A DNA stretch of 5,418 bases from Deltaproteobacteria bacterium (GTDB lineage Bacteria; Desulfobacterota; Desulfobacteria; Desulfobacterales; Desulfatirhabdiaceae), in NCBI GenBank assembly GCA_021778975.1, contig JAJYBO010000213.1, positions 1-5,418 on the forward strand, given 5' to 3'. The position numbers were made by a program, and so were the translations under genes. Position 1 is the first letter of the stretch. Each line of letters starts with the position of its first letter. The notes under the pieces are model-generated. The model was not told the origin of the DNA. It saw nothing but the letters and a program-made list of their open reading frames with translations, and did not search any database. This document shows, piece after piece, positions 1 through 4,066 of the stretch.

Positions 1-2
1 TA

Positions 3-110
3 TTAAATCCACAGCAGGTGGTAAAGTCGGAAAAAATTGGTCGTAATGATCCTTGTCCATGCGGTAGTGGCAAGAAGTACAAAAAGTGTTGTGGAGCAAA
101 CAACCTTTAG
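3..110 (+). CDS. C-terminal end of a SEC-C motif protein (partial, 5' end outside window)
   Basis: Only the last 35 codons are in the window; the reading frame is open to the left edge and stops at TAG 108-110. The residues include NDPCPCGSGKKYKKCCG, a textbook SEC-C motif in which the CPC and CC cysteines coordinate zinc. It is preceded by a basic linker ending KIGR and followed by the short tail ANNL. In SecA this motif is the extreme C-terminus and binds SecB and ribosomes, and the sequence is fully compatible with a SecA tail. The same motif also ends many other proteins (YecA/YchJ types and assorted uncharacterised or defence-associated proteins), so the identity of the whole protein cannot be decided here. 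No clear terminator follows: a bulged GCCAAAGGC/GCCTTGGC hairpin at 133-153 lacks a T run. The motif call is near certain; assignment to secA is only a possibility. Confidence 0.85.
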   Translation, partial: LNPQQVVKSEKIGRNDPCPCGSGKKYKKCCGANNL

Positions 111-376
111 AGAGTACTGCGCGAATCGGGTCGCCAAAGGCGATGGCCTTGGCTTAAGGCGTCCAAAACCGCATAAAATCATTATCCGGTATTTGGCTTC
201 GAACCATGCGAGTCACCAGTTATGTATGATTTATGGCCATTCTATGGGCTATGTTCCGCTCGGACATATTAGCTACAGACACATGATATCAAAATCCCGG
301 ATAAGGAATATCGTTATATTAGGCCATTTTTAGACGTCTTAGTCAAGAACTATTTTTCGAAAACTCAAGTAAGTGT
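111..376. other. AT-richer spacer without a recognisable gene
   Basis: No frame here gives a protein I recognise. On the + strand a stop-free stretch 273-410 has a protein-like first part (IPDKEYRYIRPFLDVLVKNY) but lacks an ATG and a ribosome binding site and runs into the GC hairpin at 377-395, so it may be the eroded 3' end of a lost gene. A second open stretch on the + strand (to 333) begins as an out-of-frame reading of the SEC-C segment and has no family resemblance. The only secondary structure noted is the bulged hairpin at 133-153. The base composition is visibly poorer in G and C than the genes to the right, consistent with an old insertion or degraded DNA between the SEC-C gene and the toxin-antitoxin operon. 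Confidence 0.5.
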
Positions 377-395
377 CCCCCGGCAGAGCCGGGGG
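377..395 (+). terminator. Perfect GC-rich hairpin upstream of mntA (terminator-like or dispersed palindromic repeat)
   Basis: CCCCCGGC (377-384) pairs perfectly with GCCGGGGG (388-395) around an AGA loop and is followed by TTTAT. The stem is strong enough to terminate transcription arriving from the left on the + strand, although the T tract is only three bases. It ends 31 bases before the mntA start. If the operon promoter lies further left, it would instead sit in the mntA leader and could act as an attenuator. The same sequence could equally be one copy of a dispersed REP-like palindrome. The genome copy number would decide this and cannot be seen here. Confidence 0.55.
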
Positions 396-426
396 TTTAT
401 CCATTATTAATTATGGAGATTGGCAC

Positions 427-738
427 ATGAAAGCACACATTTCGCTGCCAAAAGAAAAGATCGCCGGTTATTGCCACAGGTGGGGCGTTGCGCGGCTCGC
501 GCTGTTTGGTTCTGTGATACGCGATGATTTTCGCCCGGACAGCGACGTAGATGTTCTGGTTACGTTTCAGCCCGACACGCGCCACACGCTTTTCGACATG
601 GCGCGGATGCAAACTGAATTGCAGCAAATTCTGGGGCGCGATGTTGATCTGGTCAGTCGCCGGGGCATTGAAAACAGCCGCAACCATCTGCGCAGAAAAG
701 CCATTCTTGAATCAGCAGAGGTGATTTATGAGCAGTGA
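427..738 (+). CDS. mntA: MntA-type antitoxin: minimal nucleotidyltransferase (MNT domain)
   Basis: This 103-residue protein is a single small nucleotidyltransferase domain of the polymerase-beta superfamily. The hallmark GSx10DxD is complete: G28-S29, then D40 and D42 (GSVIRDDFRPDSDVDVLV). A likely third metal-binding acidic residue is D74 in GRDVDLV. In characterised MNT/HEPN pairs this enzyme uses ATP to attach AMP units to the active-site tyrosine of the partner HepT and so silences the toxin RNase in the cytoplasm. I chose ATG 427 because GGAG at 415-418 precedes it at suitable spacing; the frame is open 54 bases further upstream but only through the GC hairpin. Its last 11 bases overlap the downstream gene, as expected for co-translated antitoxin and toxin. 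With all catalytic residues present it should be active. Partner and motif together make the identification strong. Confidence 0.92.
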   Translation: MKAHISLPKEKIAGYCHRWGVARLALFGSVIRDDFRPDSDVDVLVTFQPDTRHTLFDMARMQTELQQILGRDVDLVSRRGIENSRNHLRRKAILESAEVIYEQ

Positions 739-1069
739 TCAGGCATATCTGCTTGATATCGTGCAGGCCGCTCGCCTGGCTGTTGCGTATGTGCGTAGTG
801 TTTCGCGGGAAGACTTTCTGCGCGATGTACGTCTGCAGGATTCAGTTATTCGCCGTATTGAAATCATCGGTGAAGCCGCACGGCGCGTGTCATCAGAAAC
901 GCAGGAAGCGCATCCTGATATTGCTTGGGCGGAGATGATCGGTATGCGCAATTTTTTGATTCACGATTACGGCGCTGTAGATATGGAAGTTGTCTGGAAT
1001 ACGGTGCAGCATGACCTGCACGATTTAATTTTACGGCTTGAACCCCTTGTGCCGCAGGAATTGCCCTGA
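728..1069 (+). CDS. hepT: HepT-type toxin: HEPN-domain RNase (DUF86 family)
   Basis: This 113-residue, predominantly helical protein fits the HepT/DUF86 family in length and pattern. The catalytic Rx4HxY motif is intact near the C-terminal half: R74, H79 and Y81 in RNFLIHDY. HEPN toxins act as dimeric metal-independent RNases (some members cleave tRNA or mRNA); Y81 is the residue expected to be AMPylated by MntA. The central segment with RRIEIIGEAAR (about 42-52) is another typical family stretch. The gene starts inside the 3' end of mntA (ATG 728-730, mntA stop 736-738), so translation is probably coupled and toxin synthesis depends on antitoxin translation. GAG within mntA codons just upstream can serve as a weak ribosome site. 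The stop at 1067-1069 is followed by no evident terminator. Which RNA it cuts cannot be read from the sequence. Confidence 0.92.
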   Translation: MSSDQAYLLDIVQAARLAVAYVRSVSREDFLRDVRLQDSVIRRIEIIGEAARRVSSETQEAHPDIAWAEMIGMRNFLIHDYGAVDMEVVWNTVQHDLHDLILRLEPLVPQELP

Positions 1070-1121
1070 TGCTGCGCGCCACCATTAACAGTCTTATTAT
1101 CAACTCGCCCTATAGTATCCG

Positions 1122-1141
1122 TCCGGAACAGAATCCGGAAC
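1122..1141 (+). repeat. Tandem direct repeat TCCGGAAC ahead of ydfG
   Basis: TCCGGAAC occurs at 1122-1129 and again at 1134-1141, separated by AGAA, so the copies start 12 bases apart. The core TCCGGA is itself a palindrome, so each copy could be a half-site or a full small site for a DNA-binding protein. They lie about 60-75 bases before the ydfG start, and just downstream of a possible -10 element TATAGT at 1111-1116 that has no well-spaced -35 partner (TTAACA at 1085-1090 is 20 bases away). A regulatory role is inferred only from position and repetition. Confidence 0.35.
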
Positions 1142-1166
1142 CGTGTACCCTAGAACCAACTGACAT

Positions 1167-1187
1167 CATGCTCGATTCAGGAGCATG
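1167..1187 (+). promoter_or_regulatory. Hairpin abutting the ydfG Shine-Dalgarno
   Basis: CATGCTC (1167-1173) and GAGCATG (1181-1187) form a perfect 7-bp stem with loop GATTCAG. The stem ends directly at the ydfG ribosome site CGGAGG (1188-1193), which starts at the next base. In mRNA such a structure sits at the edge of the ribosome footprint and could modulate initiation or protect the 5' end. It has no T run after it, so it is not an intrinsic terminator. Confidence 0.4.
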
Positions 1188-1198
1188 CGGAGGTTATC

Positions 1199-1966
1199 AT
1201 GACACAAATAGCACTGATTACCGGAGCGACATCCGGTTTCGGCAAGAGCTGCGCCGCGCGATTTTCAGACAGCGGCTGGGATCTGGTGCTGATAGGAAGA
1301 CGGCAAGAGCGCCTGGAAGCCCTGAAGGCCGAATTTGAAAAGAAAAGCCGCGTTCATGTCATTCCGATGGACGTTCGGGACCGCGCCGCGGTAATGGACC
1401 GGCTGACGCATCTTCCGGAGCCGTTTCAGGCCGTTGATGCCCTGATCAACAGCGCGGGACTCGCCCTGGGGCTGGAGCCTGCGCATCAGACCGATCCGGA
1501 TGACTGGGACACCATGGTGGATACCAACATCAAGGGGCTGATGTACTGCACGCGGGCGATTCTGCCCGGCATGGTGCAGCGAAACCGCGGACACATCATC
1601 AACATGGGATCTGTGGCCGGAACCTACCCCTACCCCGGCGGCAACGTCTATGGCGCCACCAAGGCTTTCGTCAAACAGTTCTCCCGAAATCTCCGCGCCG
1701 ACATTCTTGGCGCCAACGTTCGGGTAACCAACATCGAACCCGGAATGGCGCAAACCGAATTTTCCGTCGTCCGTTTCAAGGGCAGCGCGTCCAAAGCCGA
1801 CGATGTCTATCAGAATACCACTCCGCTCACCGGCGACGATATCGCCCAAATCGTTTTTTTCGTGACGACGCTTCCCGAACACATCAACATCAATGCGCTG
1901 GAAGTCATGCCGGTCTGTCAGGCGTGGGGACCGTTTGCGGTGCATCGTTCCCCTGCCCCACAGTAA
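1199..1966 (+). CDS. ydfG: NADP-dependent 3-hydroxy acid dehydrogenase / malonic semialdehyde reductase, YdfG family (classical SDR)
   Basis: This 255-residue cytoplasmic short-chain dehydrogenase matches E. coli YdfG along its whole length as I remember that sequence. Visible elements are the Rossmann glycine motif TGATSGFG (8-15), GRRQERL (33-39), whose paired arginines favour NADP over NAD, NSAG (84-87) and the catalytic tetrad N110, S138, Y151, K155 (YGATK). Family-specific blocks include LPGMVQRN, GGNVYGATKAFVKQFS, TNIEPGMAQTEFS, VRFKG and LPEHININALEVMPV. YdfG enzymes oxidise L-serine, L-allo-threonine and other 3-hydroxy acids, and reduce malonic semialdehyde to 3-hydroxypropionate, relieving a toxic aldehyde from pyrimidine catabolism. 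ATG 1199 follows a strong CGGAGG at 1188-1193. The C-terminal SPAPQ tail extends slightly past the usual VHR ending. The gene is monocistronic on this strand and converges on the ALDH gene with 21 bases between stops. Exact in vivo substrate is inferred. Confidence 0.93.
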   Translation: MTQIALITGATSGFGKSCAARFSDSGWDLVLIGRRQERLEALKAEFEKKSRVHVIPMDVRDRAAVMDRLTHLPEPFQAVDALINSAGLALGLEPAHQTDPDDWDTMVDTNIKGLMYCTRAILPGMVQRNRGHIINMGSVAGTYPYPGGNVYGATKAFVKQFSRNLRADILGANVRVTNIEPGMAQTEFSVVRFKGSASKADDVYQNTTPLTGDDIAQIVFFVTTLPEHININALEVMPVCQAWGPFAVHRSPAPQ

Positions 1967-1987
1967 TTTGAACATGGAGAAAGCGCG

Positions 1988-3520
1988 TCATATCTTGAAC
2001 TGAATGCCCTGCGCCAGCGGCAGATCCATTCCGAAATTGATGGTAGTGGTCTGCCGTCGCATATAGGCCTTCCAGGCATCGGAGCCGGATTCTCTGCCGC
2101 CGCCGGTGTTTTTCTCACCACCGAATGCACCGCCGATTTCCGCACCCGAAGTACCGATATTGACATTGGCGATACCGCAGTCCGAACCGCCGGCGGACAG
2201 AAATATTTCCGCCTCACTCAGCCTGTCAGTGAAAATGGCGGAGGAAAGTCCCTGCGTCACATCATTTTGCAGGGCGATGGCCTCGGAAATATCTCCGGAA
2301 TACCGGATGAGATACAAGATAGGGGCGAATGTTTCTTCCTGTACGGTCGCATAATGATTTTTTGCTTCCACAATGGTGGGCGTCACATAAAGACCCGATG
2401 AGAACTCAGGCCCGTTCAGCACCGTCCCCCCGTACAGAATGACGCCGCCTTCCGCCACTACCCGTTCCAGCGCCCGGATAAAGCTGTCCACCGCGGCGCG
2501 ATTCACCAGCGGCCCAACGTGATTGCCTGTATCGAGGGGATTGCCGATTTTCAACCCCTGATAGGCCGTTATGAGCGCTTCTTTCATCCGATCATAGACC
2601 GATTCGTGAACGATGAGGCGGCGAGTGGTGGTGCATCGCTGTCCGGCCGTACCCACCGCACCGAAGACAATGGCGGGAAGCGCGAGTTCCAGATTCGCGC
2701 TTGGTGTTACAATAATAGCGTTGTTACCGCCCAATTCCAGGATGGATCGCCCGAATCTCCCGGCAATAACCGCAGCCGCATGGCGTCCGACCCGAACGGA
2801 GCCGGTAATTGACACCAAGGGAATCCTTTCATCCGCCAGTATCTTTTCTCCGATGATTTCCCCCTGTCCAATCATCAGATTGAAAATACCTTCCGGCAGA
2901 TCGTTTTCCTTCAGAACTTTCTGAACGATATGCTGACAGGCAATGGCGGACAGAGGCGTTCTGGACGATGGTTTCCACACCATGACATCGCCACACACCG
3001 CCGCCAGCATCGCATTCCATGACCACACCGCCACTGGAAAATTGAACGCCGTAACAATGCCCGCCACACCCAGCGGGTGATAATGGTCATACATCCGATG
3101 ATTCGGACGTTCGGAGTGCATGGTCGCACCATACAACTGACGGGATTGTCCGACCGCAAAATCACAGATATCAATCGTTTCCTGAACCTCGCCCCATCCT
3201 TCCTGAAGCGGCTTTCCCATCTCCAGCGACACCAGCGCGCCGAGTTCCATCTTATGCCGTCTGAATTCAAAACCGATCTGCCGGACGATCTCTCCACGTT
3301 TGGGCGCAGGAACATTTCTCCAGACAGAAAACGCCGCTCGCGCCGCCGATATGACCATTTCGTAATCCACCTCCGACGCCTGATACACGGACGCCAGAAG
3401 CTCGCCTGTCGCGGGTGAAGTGATATCGAGTTTTCCGTGATCTTCGGCGCCAAATGCGTACTGCCCGGTGGAAGCCCCCCGATTGATTTGACGAACGCCC
3501 AATTTCTTCAATATGTCCAT
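1988..3520 (-). CDS. ALDH7 (antiquitin)-family aldehyde dehydrogenase, probable alpha-aminoadipic semialdehyde / piperideine-6-carboxylate dehydrogenase
   Basis: This 510-residue NAD(P)-dependent aldehyde dehydrogenase has the full family length. Key residues, numbered from the chosen start, are N160 in FNFP, K183 in WKPS, the ITGS cofactor turn (238-241), general base E262 in LELGG, nucleophile C296 in GQRC and E396 in EETFAP. The arginine just before the nucleophile, the EVQETIDICDFAVG block (about 111-124) and the C-terminal NIGTSGAEIGGAFGGE plus RESGSDAWKAYMRR are antiquitin (ALDH7) signatures. Known members oxidise alpha-aminoadipic semialdehyde in lysine degradation (bacterial names amaB or pcd) and also detoxify other aldehydes. 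Start: the frame is open to 3592, and in-frame ATGs occur at 3592, 3532, 3526 and 3520. The last has GAGG six bases upstream and gives the normal family N-terminus (MDILKKLGV), whereas the longer extension is arginine-rich and atypical. No lysine-pathway neighbours are visible, so substrate is inferred from family only. Confidence 0.93.
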   Translation of the reverse strand: MDILKKLGVRQINRGASTGQYAFGAEDHGKLDITSPATGELLASVYQASEVDYEMVISAARAAFSVWRNVPAPKRGEIVRQIGFEFRRHKMELGALVSLEMGKPLQEGWGEVQETIDICDFAVGQSRQLYGATMHSERPNHRMYDHYHPLGVAGIVTAFNFPVAVWSWNAMLAAVCGDVMVWKPSSRTPLSAIACQHIVQKVLKENDLPEGIFNLMIGQGEIIGEKILADERIPLVSITGSVRVGRHAAAVIAGRFGRSILELGGNNAIIVTPSANLELALPAIVFGAVGTAGQRCTTTRRLIVHESVYDRMKEALITAYQGLKIGNPLDTGNHVGPLVNRAAVDSFIRALERVVAEGGVILYGGTVLNGPEFSSGLYVTPTIVEAKNHYATVQEETFAPILYLIRYSGDISEAIALQNDVTQGLSSAIFTDRLSEAEIFLSAGGSDCGIANVNIGTSGAEIGGAFGGEKNTGGGRESGSDAWKAYMRRQTTTINFGMDLPLAQGIQFKI

Positions 3521-3553
3521 ATTCATCCTCATCCTGTCCGGCCTGCCCCTGCA

Positions 3554-3572
3554 CCGCCTTTTGAAATGGCGG
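3554..3572 (-). promoter_or_regulatory. Inverted repeat in the ALDH leader
   Basis: CCGCC (3554-3558) and GGCGG (3568-3572) form a 5-bp inverted repeat with a 9-base spacer, lying 34-52 bases upstream of the chosen ALDH start and downstream of the candidate promoter. It may be an operator half-site pair or a small leader hairpin. The arms are short and could be chance. Confidence 0.2.
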
Positions 3573-3615
3573 AACAGGATCAGGCGATTCATTACAGAAT
3601 TGTTACAGATTTATA

Positions 3616-3645
3616 TTTTTAGAACAAATTTGAAATATCCGTCAA
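3616..3645 (-). promoter_or_regulatory. Candidate sigma-70 promoter for the ALDH gene
   Basis: Read on the - strand, TTGACG (3645-3640, 5 of 6 to TTGACA) is followed after 18 bases by TAAAAA (3621-3616) in a markedly AT-rich stretch. Transcription would start near 3609 and give a leader of roughly 90 bases to the start at 3520. A small inverted repeat CGTCA/TGACG (3640-3644 and 3651-3655, six bases apart) overlaps the -35 and might bind a regulator. The -10 is weak and neighbouring AT-rich hexamers could serve instead. The position, just after the stop of the 73-residue gene, suggests that ALDH can be transcribed independently. Confidence 0.4.
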
Positions 3646-3668
3646 AACAGTGACGCAATGAGCAAGTC

Positions 3669-3699
3669 AAAAAAGTGTCAGCATCCCGACGGCGTCAGG
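3669..3699 (-). terminator. Weak terminator-like structure at the end of the 73-residue gene
   Basis: On the - strand CCTGAC (3699-3694) can pair with GTCGGG (3690-3685) around loop GCC, including one G-T pair. Six T residues follow at 3674-3669, but ten bases separate stem and T run and the stem overlaps the final codons. The geometry is poor for intrinsic termination, so partial read-through into ALDH is likely if it works at all. Confidence 0.25.
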
Positions 3700-3899
3700 C
3701 CGAGATCGAACATGTTCAATACCTCTTCGGTGATGTGGGGTTTCATCTCCTCATCGCCAATAAAATATATCTTCCTTGAATTATTTGTGAAATCTATTTC
3801 GACATCACAATTGTATTTACGCGATGCGGCCTTCATGATTCTGGCCACGATTTCCAGGTTGGTATCTTCAACCCGGATGGGAATGATTTCTGGATGCAT
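3678..3899 (-). CDS. Small conserved-looking protein of unknown function (73 aa)
   Basis: I do not recognise this protein. Its credentials as a gene are good: ATG 3899-3897 has a near-perfect Shine-Dalgarno AAGGAGG (complement of 3905-3911) five bases upstream, stronger than that of any neighbour. The residue pattern suggests a compact beta-alpha-beta-beta-alpha fold: strand IIPIRV (5-10), helix about 13-29 (NLEIVARIMKAASRKY), strand DVEIDF (32-37), strand KIYFIG (43-48), helix about 51-64 (EMKPHITEEVLNMF), then a short tail LGLTPSGC ending in cysteine. There is no signal peptide, membrane segment or zinc motif. The order of elements recalls the first half of HPr-type phosphocarrier folds, but the phosphorylatable histidine motif is absent, so this is only a structural hint. 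It lies between the MFS permease and ALDH genes on the same strand. A weak hairpin followed by a T run at its end might stop some transcription. Confidence 0.72.
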   Translation of the reverse strand: MHPEIIPIRVEDTNLEIVARIMKAASRKYNCDVEIDFTNNSRKIYFIGDEEMKPHITEEVLNMFDLGLTPSGC

Positions 3900-3904
3900 G
3901 GTAT

Positions 3905-3911
3905 CCTCCTT
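3905..3911 (-). promoter_or_regulatory. Strong ribosome binding site of the 73-residue gene
   Basis: The complement of CCTCCTT reads AAGGAGG, five bases before ATG 3899. This near-perfect anti-16S match fixes the start codon and predicts efficient translation of the small protein. Confidence 0.8.
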
Positions 3912-3955
3912 GTCGTATGACGCTTACATGCTTTTGGGTAATGCGTAATTGCAAT

Positions 3956-3965
3956 ATAACGTTAT
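3956..3965. promoter_or_regulatory. Perfect 10-bp palindrome upstream of the 73-residue gene
   Basis: ATAACGTTAT reads identically on both strands and is framed by TGCA on one side and GCA on the other. It lies about 60 bases before the small gene's start and at the stop codon of the possible 34-codon ORF. Its location and symmetry fit an operator near a promoter for the small gene, but no well-spaced -35/-10 pair is evident around it. Confidence 0.3.
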
Positions 3966-4066
3966 GCACAAGGAATGCCATGTTCGACAGCCCGCCAATC
4001 CATGATCCTGGCGGTGAGTTTGATGGCAAGGCCGATGGCGGGTTTGTCGTTAAAACGTCCAGTCAT
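3962..4066 (-). CDS. Possible 34-residue small protein overlapping the MFS stop
   Basis: An ATG at 4066-4064, inside the last codons of the MFS gene in another frame, opens 34 codons to TAA at 3964-3962. The peptide begins MTGRFNDKPAIGLAIKLTA and continues with RIMDWRAVEHGIPCA. Past the MFS stop, where nothing constrains the sequence, third codon positions are mostly C or G, as in the neighbouring genes; this is the main reason to consider it real. The overlap of 17 bases would allow translational coupling to MFS. Against it, no good Shine-Dalgarno is present, and the start codon lies in one arm of a perfect hairpin (4065-4080). It contains neither a membrane segment nor a known motif. It could instead be a remnant of a longer gene or of an alternative permease C-terminus. 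Confidence 0.35.
   Translation of the reverse strand: MTGRFNDKPAIGLAIKLTARIMDWRAVEHGIPCA
3992..4014 (-). terminator. Hairpin downstream of the MFS gene, without T run
   Basis: CCGCCA and TGGCGG (3992-3997 and 4009-4014) form a 6-bp GC-rich stem with an 11-base loop that can itself pair ATC/GAT. It lies 36-58 bases past the MFS stop on the - strand. Without a T tract it is not a standard intrinsic terminator, though it could act as an mRNA 3' stabiliser. It falls within the possible 34-codon ORF, so the pairing may be incidental. Confidence 0.25.

Noticed and set aside
133..153. Hairpin GCCAAAGGC/GCCTTGGC after the SEC-C stop as terminator
   Set aside because: It contains a bulge and is not followed by a T run.
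37..333. 98-codon open frame on the + strand from the left edge region
   Set aside because: Its first third is an out-of-frame reading of the SEC-C coding end, it has no ribosome site, and the remainder resembles no family.
329..356. Promoter candidate TTTAGA/TATTTT upstream of mntA
   Set aside because: The AT-rich context offers many such pairs; the match is 4 of 6 in both boxes, and transcripts would have to cross the GC hairpin.
1085..1116. Promoter candidate TTAACA/TATAGT upstream of ydfG
   Set aside because: Both boxes are good individually, but the 20-base spacer is outside the usual range, so it is not listed as a promoter.
1069..1338. ORF whose ATG overlaps the hepT stop (TGATG), suggesting a third operon gene
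   Set aside because: More than half of it is ydfG read in another frame, and the unique part shows no domain. The overlap alone is not enough, and no ribosome site beyond the coupling exists.
1265..1975. 236-codon open frame antisense to ydfG
   Set aside because: It is a shadow of a strongly identified dehydrogenase; glycine/valine/histidine-rich composition is typical of reverse reading of GC-biased codons.
2911..3453. 180-codon frame on the same strand as ALDH
   Set aside because: Arginine- and tryptophan-rich translation of ALDH codons in a shifted frame; all catalytic ALDH motifs are in the other frame.
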